Shown here: positions 1 to 12,515 of the stretch, piece after piece
Layout of the letters: every line of letters starts with the position of its first letter
Position numbering within the stretch: position 1 is the stretch's first letter
From: Mallotus nudiflorus
Taxonomy: Eukaryota > Streptophyta > Magnoliopsida > Malpighiales > Euphorbiaceae
Reading direction: 5' to 3'
Length of the DNA stretch: 64,000 bases
NCBI GenBank assembly: GCA_947683625.1
Contig: CANTUR010000429.1
Span: 62,001 to 126,000 of the forward strand
Position numbers and translations under genes: made by a program
The notes under the pieces: model-generated
What the model saw: only the letters and a program-made list of their open reading frames with translations
What the model was told of the DNA's origin: nothing
Databases searched by the model: none

Positions 1-379
1 CAAATTGTTTGAAACATGTAATCCAACATTCCAACTACATATTTTCAATCCTAAAGACGCATTCCAGCCTTTGAAACTCATAAATCCAGTTGATTTAATT
101 GAATGCACAATTTTTGCGCTTGTGTGAACGCGAAACGTGAACTCATGCAAATTTGTGCGCAAATGGTTTTAGACAAGGTATCCAATTTTCCAATCGCATA
201 TTCGTAACACTAATCACTTTTCAAACTCATAAATATAAATGAGATTGTTCAGTGCACAATTTTTGCACATTTGCACCTGTTTGAACGCAAAATGTGAACT
301 CGTCCAAATTTGTGCGCAAATGCTTTTAGACAAGATATCCAATGTTCCAATCGCAAATTCACAACACCAATCACATATT
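1..379. repeat. HOR unit U0 (partial, 3' end)
   Basis: The window opens inside the A6 monomer. This piece holds the end of A6, then B6 and the A7 hybrid. Its first bases (CAAATTGTTTGAAACATG) carry the GTTTGAAAC variant, otherwise seen only in U4 and U10, the two units with the 129-bp duplication. Position 1 matches position 9345, so U0 is the counterpart of U4. Confidence 0.9.
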
Positions 380-3171
380 TTAGCTTTCTAAACTCATAAA
401 TATAAATGAGATTGTTGAATGTATAATTTTTGCACTTTTGCGCCAGTTTGAACGCAAAACCTTAACTCGTACAAAATTTATGCGCAAATTGTTCAAATCA
501 TGTAATCCAATGTTCCAACTACATATTTTCAATCCTGAAGACATATTCCAGCATTTCAAACTCGTTAATGCTGTTGATTTTGTGCAATGCACAATTTGTG
601 GACATTTGCGTATGCTTGAACGCAAAACGTGAACTCGCGTAAATTTGTGCGCAAATGGTTTTAGACAAGATATCCAATGTTCCAACCCTAATCATATATA
701 TTCTAGCTTTTTAAGCTCATGAATATATAAATGAGATTGTTGAATGCACAATTTGTGCACGTTTGCGCCTCTAAGAACGAACGCAAAATCTAAGGAGAAA
801 TTGTTTATAATATATGTAATCCAATGTTCCAGCTACATATTTTCAATCCCGAAGACGTATTCCAGCATTTAAAACTCATAAATCTAGTTGATTTAAATGA
901 ATGCACAATTTTTGCACATTTGCGCATGTTTGAACGCGAAATGTCAACTCGTGCAGATTTGTGCACAAATGGTTTTAAGACAAGATATCCAATGTTTCCA
1001 ATCAAATATTCACAACACTAATAACATATTCTAGCTTTTTGAACTCATAAATGTAAATGAGATTGTTGAATGCCCAATTTGTGCACATTTGCACCTCTAC
1101 GAACGCAAAATGTTAACTCGTGCAAAATTTACACATAAACTGCTTAAAACATGTAATCCAATGTTCGAACTACATATTTTCAATCCTGAAGACATATTCC
1201 AGCATTTCAAACTCGTTAATGCTGTTGATTTTGTCCAATGCACAATTTGTGGACATTTGCGTATGCTTGAACGCAAAACGTGAACTCACGTAAATTTATG
1301 CGCAAATGGTTTTAGACAAGATATCCAATGTTCCAACCCTAATCATATATATTCTAGCTTTTTAAGCTCATGAATATATAAATGAGATTGTTGAATGCAC
1401 AATTTGTGCACGTTTGCGCCTCTAAGAACGAACGCAAAATCTAAGGAGAAATTGTTTATAATATATGTAATCCAATGTTCCAGCTACATATTTTCAATCC
1501 CGAAGACGTATTCCAGCATTTAAAACTCATAAATCTAGTTGATTTAAATGAATGCACAATTTTTGCACATTTGCGCATGTTTGAACGCAAAATGTCAACT
1601 CGTGCAGATTTGTGCACAAATGGTTTTAAGACAAGATATCCAATGTTTCCAATCAAATATTCACAACACTAATAACATATTCTAGCTTTTTGAACTCATA
1701 AATGTAAATGAGATTGTTGAATGCCCAATTTGTGCACATTTGCACCTCTACGAACGCAAAATGTTAACTCGTGCAAAATTTACACATAAACTGCTTAAAA
1801 CATGTAATCCAATGTTCGAACTACATATTTTCAATCCTAAAGACATACTCCAGCCTTTAAAACTCATAATTGCAGTTGATTTAATTGAATGCACAAATTT
1901 TGCACATTTGCGCATGTTTTAACGCAAAACGTGAACTCGTGCACATTTGTGCGCAAATGGTTTTAAGACGAGATATCCAATGTTCCCATCAAATATTCAC
2001 AACACTAATCACATATTCTAGCTTTTTAAACTCTTAAATATAAATGAGATTGTTGAATGCACAATTTTTGCACATTTACGCCTGTTTGAACGCAAAATGT
2101 TAACTCGTGCAAAGTTTATACACGGATTGTTTAAAACATGTGATCCAATGTTCCAACTACATATTTTCAATCCTAAAGGCATATTCCAGCATTTAAAGCC
2201 CGCAAATCTAGTTGATTTAATTGAATGCACAATTTTTGCACATTTGCACTTGTTTTCACACAAAACGTGAACTCGTGCAAATTTGTGCGCAAATGGTTTT
2301 AGACAAGACATCCAATGTTGCAATTACATATTCACAACACTAATCCAAAATTCTAGCTCTTCAAACTCATAAATATAAATGAGATTGTGGAATGCACAAT
2401 TTGTGCACGTTTGCGCCTGTTTGGACGCAAAATGATAACTCGTGCTAAATTTATGCACGAATTGTTTAAAACATGTGATCCAATGTTACAACCACATATT
2501 TTCAATCCTAAAGACATATTCCAGCATTTCAAACTCGTAAATCTAGTTGATTTAATTGAATGCACAACTTGTGCACATTTGCGCATGTTTGAACGAAAAA
2601 CGTGAACTCGTGCAAATTTGTGCGCAAATGGTTTTAGACAAGACATCCAATGTTCCAATTGCATATTAATAGCACTAATCACATATTCTAGCTTTTTAAT
2701 CTCACAGATACAAATGAGATTGTTGAATGAACAATCTTGCACATTTGCGCTTTTTTGAACGCAAAATGTCAACTCGTGCGAAAAGTTATGCACAAATTGT
2801 TTAAAACATGTAATCCAACATTCCAACTACATATTTTCAATCCTAAAGACGCATTCCAGCCTTTGAAACTCATAAATCCAGTTGATTTAATTGAATGCAC
2901 AATTTTTGCGCTTGTGTGAACGCGAAACGTGAACTCATGCAAATTTGTGCGCAAATGGTTTTAGACAAGGTATCCAATTTTCCAATCGCATATTCGTAAC
3001 ACTAATCACTTTTCAAACTCATAAATATAAATGAGATTGTTCAGTGCACAATTTTTGCACATTTGCACCTGTTTGAATGCAAAACGTGAACTCGTCCAAA
3101 TTTGTGCGCAAATGCTTTTAGACAAGATATCCAATGTTCCAATCGCAAATTCACAACACCAATCACATATT
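380..3171. repeat. HOR unit U1, 2,792 bp (651-bp internal duplication)
   Basis: Seventeen monomers instead of thirteen, because B1-A2-B2-A3 is present twice in tandem (about 537-1187 and 1188-1838). The first copy has CGCGAAATG and the second CGCAAAATG. Private variants AAATCATGTAATCC (about 488) and TTGTGCAATGC (about 578) recur only in U5 or in few units. U1 is the first member of the 9,344-bp super-repeat. Confidence 0.92.
537..1838. repeat. 651-bp tandem duplication in U1
   Basis: Copies at 537-1187 and 1188-1838, each containing B1-A2-B2-A3 (155+159+169+168 = 651). At the junction the tail of A3 (TTCGAACTACATATTTTC) continues as the tail of A1 (CCTGAAGACATATTCC). The exchange therefore lies in the shared ACATATTTTCAATCCT, the expected product of unequal crossover between homologous A monomers. 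Confidence 0.92.
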
Positions 3172-5312
3172 TTAGCTTTCTAAACTCATAAATATAAATG
3201 AGATTGTTGAATGTATAATTTTTGCACTTTTGCGCCAGTTTGAACGCAAAACCTTAACTCGTACAAAATTTATGCGCAAATTGTTCAAAACATGTAATCC
3301 AATGTTCCAACTACATATTTTCAATCCTGAAGACATATTCCAGCATTTCAAACTCGTTAATGCTGTTGATTTTGTCCAATGCACAATTTGTGGACATTTG
3401 CGTATGCTTGAACGCAAAACGTGAACTCGCGTAAATTTGTGCGCAAATGGTTTTAGACAAGATATCCAATGTTCCAACCCTAATCATATATATTCTAGCT
3501 TTTTAAGCTCATGAATATATAAATGAGATTGTTGAATGCACAATTTGTGCACGTTTGCGCCTCTAAGAACGAACGCAAAATCTAAGGAGAAATTGTTTAT
3601 AATATATGTAATCCAATGTTCCAGCTACATATTTTCAATCCCGAAGACGTATTCCAGCATTTAAAACTCATAAATCTAGTTGATTTAAATGAATGCACAA
3701 TTTTTGCACATTTGCGCATGTTTGAACGCAAAATGTCAACTCGTGCAGATTTGTGCACAAATGGTTTTAAGACAAGATATCCAATGTTTCCAATCAAATA
3801 TTCACAACACTAATCACATATTCTAGCTTTTTGAACTCATAAATGTAAATGAGATTGTTGAATGCCCAATTTGTGCACATTTGCACCTCTACGAACGCAA
3901 AATGTTAACTCGTGCAAAATTTACACATAAACTGCTTAAAACATGTAATCCAATGTTCGAACTACATATTTTCAATCCTAAAGACATACTCCAGCCTTTA
4001 AAACTCATAATTGCAGTTGATTTAATTGAATGCACAAATTTTGCACATTTGCGCATGTTTTAACGCAAAACGTGAACTCGTGCACATTTGTGCGCAAATG
4101 GTTTTAAGACGAGATATCCAATGTTCCCATCAAATATTCACAACACTAATCACATATTCTAGCTTTTTAAACTCTTAAATATAAATGAGATTGTTGAATG
4201 CACAATTTTTGCACATTTACGCCTGTTTGAACGCAAAATGTTAACTCGTGCAAAGTTTATACACGGATTGTTTAAAACATGTGATCCAATGTTCCAACTA
4301 CATATTTTCAATCCTAAAGGCATATTCCAGCATTTAAAGCCCGCAAATCTAGTTGATTTAATTGAATGCACAATTTTTGCACATTTTCACTTGTTTTCAC
4401 ACAAAACGTGAACTCGTGCAAATTTGTGCGCAAATGGTTTTAGACAAGACATCCAATGTTGCAATTACATATTCACAACACTAATCCAAAATTCTAGCTC
4501 TTCAAACTCATAAATATAAATGAGATTGTGGAATGCATAATTTGTGCACGTTTGCGCCTGTTTGGACGCAAAATGATAACTCGTGCTAAATTTATGCACG
4601 AATTGTTTAAAACATGTGATCCAATGTTACAACCACATATTTTCAATCCTAAAGACATATTCCAGCATTTCAAACTCGTAAATCTAGTTGATTTAATTGA
4701 ATGCACAACTTGTGCACATTTGCGCATGTTTGAACGAAATACGTGAACTCGTGCAAATTTGTGCGCAAATGGTTTTAGACAAGACATCCAATGTTCCAAT
4801 CGCATATTAATAGCACTAATCACATATTCTAGCTTTTTAATCTCACAGATACAAATGAGATTGTTGAATGAACAATCTTGCACATTTGCGCTTTTTTGAA
4901 CGCAAAATGTCAACTCGTGCGAAAAGTTATGCACAAATTGTTTAAAACATGTAATCCAACATTCCAACTACATATTTTCAATCCTAAAGACGCATTCCAG
5001 CCTTTGAAACTCATAAATCCAGTTGATTTAATTGAATGCACAATTTTTGCGCTTGTGTGAACGCGAAACGTGAACTCATGCAAATTTGTGCGCAAATGGT
5101 TTTAGACAAGGTATCCAATTTTCCAATCGCATATTCGTAACACTAATCACTTTTCAAACTCATAAATATAAATGAGATTGTTCAGTGCACAATTTTTGCA
5201 CATTTGCACCTGTTTGAACGCAAAACGTGAACTCGTCCAAATTTGAGCGCAAATGCTTTTAGACAAGATATCCAATGTTCCAATCGCAAATTCATAACAC
5301 CAATCACATATT
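3172..5312. repeat. HOR unit U2, 2,141 bp (reference unit, 13 monomers)
   Basis: Used here as the reference unit. Monomers measured from the AAACTC-equivalent anchor are A1 3182-3349, B1 3350-3504, A2 3505-3663, B2 3664-3832, A3 3833-4000, B3 4001-4168, A4 4169-4336, B4 4337-4503, A5 4504-4671, B5 4672-4838, A6 4839-5006, B6 5007-5155 and A7 5156-5322. Lengths are 168, 155, 159, 169, 168, 168, 168, 167, 168, 167, 168, 149 and 167, summing to 2,141. B1, A2 and B6 are shortened variants. A7 begins as type A but ends as type B (GTGCGCAAATGCTTTTAGAC) and runs directly into the next A1. Private variants shared with U6 are CATTTTCACTTG (about 4382), GCATAATTTG (about 4535) and GAAATACGTG (about 4736). 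Confidence 0.95.
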
Positions 5313-7453
5313 TTAGCTTTCTAAACTCATAAATATAAATGAGATTGTTGAATGTATAATTTTTGCACTTTTGCGCCAGTTTGAACGCAAAACCTTAACT
5401 CGTACAAAATTTATGCGCAAATTGTTCAAAACATGTAATCCAATGTTCCAACTACATATTTTCAATCCTGAAGACATATTCCAGCATTTCAAACTCGTTA
5501 ATGCTGTTGATTTTGTCCAATGCACAATTTGTGGACATTTGCGTATGCTTGAACGCAAAACGTGAACTCGCGTAAATTTGTGCGCAAATGGTTTTAGACA
5601 AGATATCCAATGTTCCAACCCTAATCATATATATTCTAGCTTTTTAAGCTCATGAATATATAAATGAGATTGTTGAATGCACAATTTGTGCACGTTTGCG
5701 CCTCTAAGAACGAACGCAAAATCTAAGGAGAAATTGTTTATAATATATGTAATCCAATGTTCCAGCTACATATTTTCAATCCCGAAGACGTATTCCAGCA
5801 TTTAAAACTCATAAATCTAGTTGATTTAAATGAATGCACAATTTTTGCACATTTGCGCATGTTTGAACGCAAAATGTCAACTCGTGCAGATTTGTGCACA
5901 AATGGTTTTAAGACAAGATATCCAATGTTTCCAATCAAATATTCACAACACTAATCACATATTCTAGCTTTTTGAACTCATAAATGTAAATGAGATTGTT
6001 GAATGCCCAATTTGTGCACATTTGCACCTCTACGAACGCAAAATGTTAACTCGTGCAAAATTTACACATAAACTGCTTAAAACATGTAATCCAATGTTCG
6101 AACTACATATTTTCAATCCTAAAGACATACTCCAGCCTTTAAAACTCATAATTGCAGTTGATTTAATTGAATGCACAAATTTTGCACATTTGCGCATGTT
6201 TTAACGCAAAACGTGAACTCGTGCACATTTGTGCGCAAATGGTTTTAAGACGAGATATCCAATGTTCCCATCAAATATTCACAACACTAATCACATATTC
6301 TAGCTTTTTAAACTCTTAAATATAAATGAGATTGTTGAATGCACAATTTTTGCACATTTACGCCTGTTTGAACGCAAAATGTTAACTCGTGCAAAGTTTA
6401 TACACGGATTGTTTAAAACATGTGATCCAATGTTCCAACTACATATTTTCAATCCTAAAGGCATATTCCAGCATTTAAAGCTCGCAAATCTAGTTGATTT
6501 AATTGAATGCACAATTTTTGCACATTTGCACTTGTTTTCACACAAAACGTGAACTCGTGCAAATTTGTGCGCAAATGGTTTTAGACAAGACATCCAATGT
6601 TGCAATTACATATTCACAACACTAATCCAAAATTCTAGCTCTTCAAACTCATAAATATAAATGAGATTGTGGAATGCACAATTTGTGCACGTTTGCGCCT
6701 GTTTGGACGCAAAATGATAACTCGTGCTAAATTTATGCACGAATTGTTTAAAACATGTGATCCAATGTTCCAACCACATATTTTCAATCCTAAAGACATA
6801 TTCCAGCATTTCAAACTCGTAAATCTAGTTGATTTAATTGAATGCACAACTTGTGCACATTTGCGCATGTTTGAACGAAAAACGTGAACTCATGCAAATT
6901 TGTGCGCAAATGGTTTTAGACAAGACATCCAATGTTCCAATAGCATATTAATAGCACTAATCACATATTCTAGCTTTTTAATCTCACAGATACAAATGAG
7001 ATTGTTGAATGAACAATCTTGCACATTTGCGCTTTTTTGAACGCAAAATGTCAACTCGTGCGAAAAGTTATGCACAAATTGTTTAAAACATGTAATCCAA
7101 CATTCCAACTACATATTTTCAATCCTAAAGACGCATTCCAGCCTTTGAAACTCATAAATCCAGTTGATTTAATTGAATGCACAATTTTTGCGCTTGTGTG
7201 AACGCGAAACGTGAACTCATGCAAATTTGTGCGCAAATGGTTTTAGACAAGGTATCCAATTTTCCAATCGCATATTCGTAACACTAATCACTTTTCAAAC
7301 TCATAAATATAAATGAGATTGTTCAGTGCACAATTTTTGCACATTTGCACCTGTTTGAACGCAAAACGTGAACTCGTCCAAATTTGTGCGCAAATGCTTT
7401 TAGACAAGATATCCAATGTTCCAATCGCAAATTCACAACACCAATCACATATT
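5313..7453. repeat. HOR unit U3, 2,141 bp
   Basis: Standard 13-monomer unit. It carries AGCTCGC in B4 (about 6480) and TGTTCCAACC in A5, where U1 and U2 have AGCCCGC and TGTTACAACC. Private bases include GAACTCATGC (about 6886) and CCAATAGCATATT (about 6937). It is the counterpart of U7 in the second super-repeat copy. Confidence 0.92.
6675..6912. other. Dyad-symmetry elements of the satellite (example in U3)
   Basis: Example of recurring inverted repeats. TGCACAA-T-TTGTGCA at 6675-6689 (A5) and TGCACAA-C-TTGTGCA at 6843-6857 (B5) are perfect 7-bp-arm palindromes around one base. CATTTGCGCA at 6858-6867 pairs perfectly with TGCGCAAATG at 6903-6912 (10-bp arms, 35-bp loop) in B5. The same elements recur at the homologous places in nearly all units. 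Confidence 0.8.
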
Positions 7454-9723
7454 TTAGCTTTCTAAACTCATAAATATAAATGAGATTGTTGAATGTATAA
7501 TTTTTGCACTTTTGCGCCAGTTTGAACGCAAAACCTTAACTCGTACAAAATTTATGCGCAAATTGTTCAAAACATGTAATCCAATGTTCCAACTACATAT
7601 TTTCAATCCTGAAGACATATTCCAGCATTTCAAACTCGTTAATGCTGTTGATTTTGTCCAATGCACAATTTGTGGACATTTGCGTATGCTTGAACGCAAA
7701 ACGTGAACTCGCGTAAATTTGTGCGCAAATGGTTTTAGACAAGATATCCAATGTTCCAACCCTAATCATATATATTCTAGCTTTTTAAGCTCATGAATAT
7801 ATAAATGAGATTGTTGAATGCACAATTTGTGCACATTTGCGCCACTAAGAACGAACGCAAAATCTAAGGAGAAATTGTTTATAATATATGTAATCCAATG
7901 TTCCAGCTACATATTTTCAATCCCGAAGACGTATTCCAGCATTTAAAACTCATAAATCTAGTTGATTTAAATGAATGCACAATTTTTGCACATTTGCGCA
8001 TGTTTGAACGCAAAATGTCAACTCGTGCAGATTTGTGCACAAATGGTTTTAAGACAAGATATCCAATGTTTCCAATCAAATATTCACAACACTAATCACA
8101 TATTCTAGCTTTTTGAACTCATAAATGTAAATGAGATTGTTGAATGCCCAATTTGTGCACATTTGCACCTCTACGAACGCAAAATGTTAACTCGTGCAAA
8201 ATTTACACATAAACTGCTTAAAACATGTAATCCAATGTTCGAACTACATATTTTCAATCCTAAAGACATACTCCAGCCTTTAAAACTCATAATTGCAGTT
8301 GATTTAATTGAATGCACAAATTTTGCACATTTGCGCATGTTTTAACGCAAAACGTGAACTCGTGCACATTTGTGCGCAAATGGTTTTAAGACGAGATATC
8401 CAATGTTCCCATCAAATATTCACAACACTAATCACATATTCTAGCTTTTTAAACTCTTAAATATAAATGAGATTGTTGAATGCACAATTTTTGCACATTT
8501 ACGCCTGTTTGAACGCAAAATGTTAACTCGTGCAAAGTTTATACACGGATTGTTTAAAACATGTGATCCAATGTTCCAACTACAAATTTTCAATCCTAAA
8601 GGCATATTCCAGCATTTAAAGCCCGCAAATCTAGTTGATTTAATTGAATGCACAATTTTTGCACATTTGCACTTGTTTTCACACAAAACGTGAACTCGTG
8701 CAAATTTGTGCGCAAATGGTTTTAGACAAGACATCCAATGTTGCAATTACATATTCACAACACTAATCCAAAATTCTAGCTCTTCAAACTCATAAATATA
8801 AATGAGATTGTGGAATGCACAATTTGTGCACGTTTGCGCCTGTTTGGACGCAAAATGATAACTCGTGCTAAATTTATGCACGAATTGTTTAAAACATGTG
8901 ATCCAATGTTCCAACCACATATTTTCAATCCTAAAGACATATTCCGGCATTTCAAACTCGTAAATCTAGTTGATTTAATTGAATGCACAACTTGTGCACA
9001 TTTGCGCATGTTTGAACGAAAAACGTGAACTCGTGCAAATTTGTGCGCAAATGGTTTTAGACAAGACATCCAATGTTCCAATCGCATATTAATAGCACTA
9101 ATCACATATTCATGCACAACTTGTGCACATTTGCGCATGTTTGAACGAAAAACGTGAACTCGTGCAAATTTGTGCGCAAATGGTTTTAGACAAGACATCC
9201 AATGTTCCAATCGCATATTAATAGCACTAATCACATATTCTAGCTTTTTAATCTCACAGATACAAATGAGATTGTTGAATGAACAATCTTGCACATTTGC
9301 GCTTTTTTGAACGCAAAATGTCAACTCGTGCGAAAAGTTATGCACAAATTGTTTGAAACATGTAATCCAACATTCCAACTACATATTTTCAATCCTAAAG
9401 ACGCATTCCAGCCTTTGAAACTCATAAATCCAGTTGATTTAATTGAATGCACAATTTTTGCGCTTGTGTGAACGCGAAACGTGAACTCATGCAAATTTGT
9501 GCGCAAATGGTTTTAGACAAGGTATCCAATTTTCCAATCGCATATTCGTAACACTAATCACTTTTCAAACTCATAAATATAAATGAGATTGTTCAGTGCA
9601 CAATTTTTGCACATTTGCACCTGTTTGAACGCAAAATGTGAACTCGTCCAAATTTGTGCGCAAATGCTTTTAGACAAGATATCCAATGTTCCAATCGCAA
9701 ATTCACAACACCAATCACATATT
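7454..9723. repeat. HOR unit U4, 2,270 bp (129-bp internal duplication)
   Basis: 2,141 bp plus a 129-bp tandem duplication inside B5 (8983-9111 and 9112-9240). Private variants are GCCACTAAG (about 7841), TACAAATTTTC (about 8581) and ATTCCGGCATTT (about 8941). It ends the first complete 9,344-bp super-repeat. Confidence 0.92.
8983..9240. repeat. 129-bp tandem duplication in U4
   Basis: ATGCACAACTTGTGCAC to CACATATTC occurs twice in direct tandem (8983-9111, 9112-9240). It lies wholly inside the B5 monomer and is shorter than a monomer, so it did not arise by register-shifted homologous exchange between monomers. The junction CATATTC-ATGCAC is the diagnostic novel join. Confidence 0.92.
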
Positions 9724-12515
9724 TTAGCTTTCTAAACTCATAAATATAAATGAGATTGTTGAATGTATAATTTTTGCACTTTTGCGCCAGTTTGAACGCA
9801 AAACCTTAACTCGTACAAAATTTATGCGCAAATTGTTCAAATCATGTAATCCAATGTTCCAACTACATATTTTCAATCCTGAAGACATATTCCAGCATTT
9901 CAAACTCGTTAATGCTGTTGATTTTGTGCAATGCACAATTTGTGGACATTTGCGTATGCTTGAACGCAAAACGTGAACTCGCGTAAATTTGTGCGCAAAT
10001 GGTTTTAGACAAGATATCCAATGTTCCAACCCTAATCATATATATTCTAGCTTTTTAAGCTCATGAATATATAAATGAGATTGTTGAATGCACAATTTGT
10101 GCACGTTTGCGCCTCTAAGAACGAACGCAAAATCTAAGGAGAAATTGTTTATAATATATGTAATCCAATGTTCCAGCTACATATTTTCAATCCCGAAGAC
10201 GTATTCCAGCATTTAAAACTCATAAATCTAGTTGATTTAAATGAATGCACAATTTTTGCACATTTGCGCATGTTTGAACGCGAAATGTCAACTCGTGCAG
10301 ATTTGTGCACAAATGGTTTTAAGACAAGATATCCAATGTTTCCAATCAAATATTCACAACACTAATAACATATTCTAGCTTTTTGAACTCATAAATGTAA
10401 ATGAGATTGTTGAATGCCCAATTTGTGCACATTTGCACCTCTACGAACGCAAAATGTTAACTCGTGCAAAATTTACACATAAACTGCTTAAAACATGTAA
10501 TCCAATGTTCGAACTACATATTTTCAATCCTGAAGACATATTCCAGCATTTCAAACTCGTTAATGCTGTTGATTTTGTCCAATGCACAATTTGTGGACAT
10601 TTGCGTATGCTTGAACGCAAAACGTGAACTCACGTAAATTTATGCGCAAATGGTTTTAGACAAGATATCCAATGTTCCAACCCTAATCATATATATTCTA
10701 GCTTTTTAAGCTCATGAATATATAAATGAGATTGTTGAATGCACAATTTGTGCACGTTTGCGCCTCTAAGAACGAACGCAAAATCTAAGGAGAAATTGTT
10801 TATAATATATGTAATCCAATGTTCCAGCTACATATTTTCAATCCCGAAGACGTATTCCAGCATTTAAAACTCATAAATCTAGTTGATTTAAATGAATGCA
10901 CAATTTTTGCACATTTGCGCATGTTTGAACGCAAAATGTCAACTCGTGCAGATTTGTGCACAAATGGTTTTAAGACAAGATATCCAATGTTTCCAATCAA
11001 ATATTCACAACACTAATAACATATTCTAGCTTTTTGAACTCATAAATGTAAATGAGATTGTTGAATGCCCAATTTGTGCACATTTGCACCTCTACGAACG
11101 CAAAATGTTAACTCGTGCAAAATTTACACATAAACTGCTTAAAACATGTAATCCAATGTTCGAACTACATATTTTCAATCCTAAAGACATACTCCAGCCT
11201 TTAAAACTCATAATTGCAGTTGATTTAATTGAATGCACAAATTTTGCACATTTGCGCATGTTTTAACGCAAAACGTGAACTCGTGCACATTTGTGCGCAA
11301 ATGGTTTTAAGACGAGATATCCAATGTTCCCATCAAATATTCACAACACTAATCACATATTCTAGCTTTTTAAACTCTTAAATATAAATGAGATTGTTGA
11401 ATGCACAATTTTTGCACATTTACGCCTGTTTGAACGCAAAATGTTAACTCGTGCAAAGTTTATACACGGATTGTTTAAAACATGTGATCCAATGTTCCAA
11501 CTACATATTTTCAATCCTAAAGGCATATTCCAGCATTTAAAGCCCGCAAATCTAGTTGATTTAATTGAATGCACAATTTTTGCACATTTGCACTTGTTTT
11601 CACACAAAACGTGAACTCGTGCAAATTTGTGCGCAAATGGTTTTAGACAAGACATCCAATGTTGCAATTACATATTCACAACACTAATCCAAAATTCTAG
11701 CTCTTCAAACTCATAAATATAAATGAGATTGTGGAATGCACAATTTGTGCACGTTTGCGCCTGTTTGGACGCAAAATGATAACTCGTGCTAAATTTATGC
11801 ACGAATTGTTTAAAACATGTGATCCAATGTTACAACCACATATTTTCAATCCTAAAGACATATTCCAGCATTTCAAACTCGTAAATCTAGTTGATTTAAT
11901 TGAATGCACAACTTGTGCACATTTGCGCATGTTTGAACGAAAAACGTGAACTCGTGCAAATTTGTGCGCAAATGGTTTTAGACAAGACATCCAATGTTCC
12001 AATTGCATATTAATAGCACTAATCACATATTCTAGCTTTTTAATCTCACAGATACAAATGAGATTGTTGAATGAACAATCTTGCACATTTGCGCTTTTTT
12101 GAACGCAAAATGTCAACTCGTGCGAAAAGTTATGCACAAATTGTTTAAAACATGTAATCCAACATTCCAACTACATATTTTCAATCCTAAAGACGCATTC
12201 CAGCCTTTGAAACTCATAAATCCAGTTGATTTAATTGAATGCACAATTTTTGCGCTTGTGTGAACGCGAAACGTGAACTCATGCAAATTTGTGCGCAAAT
12301 GGTTTTAGACAAGGTATCCAATTTTCCAATCGCATATTCGTAACACTAATCACTTTTCAAACTCATAAATATAAATGAGATTGTTCAGTGCACAATTTTT
12401 GCACATTTGCACCTGTTTGAATGCAAAACGTGAACTCGTCCAAATTTGTGCGCAAATGCTTTTAGACAAGATATCCAATGTTCCAATCGCAAATTCACAA
12501 CACCAATCACATATT
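9724..12515. repeat. HOR unit U5, 2,792 bp (copy of U1)
   Basis: Same length, same 651-bp duplication and same private variants as U1, at a constant offset of 9,344 bp. I noticed no base difference from U1 by eye. Confidence 0.92.
9881..11182. repeat. 651-bp tandem duplication in U5
   Basis: Same structure and junction as in U1, offset by exactly 9,344 bp (copies 9881-10531 and 10532-11182). Identity by descent through the super-repeat is more likely than a second event. Confidence 0.92.

Noticed and set aside
2353..2826. Recurrent open frames of 60-200 codons on both strands of the satellite (for example a 157-codon minus-strand frame repeated in most units) as protein genes.
   Set aside because: They repeat at the satellite period, shift or fuse with each duplication or 1-bp indel, overlap one another on opposite strands, and show no domain, promoter or start context. 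They are by-products of the repeat.
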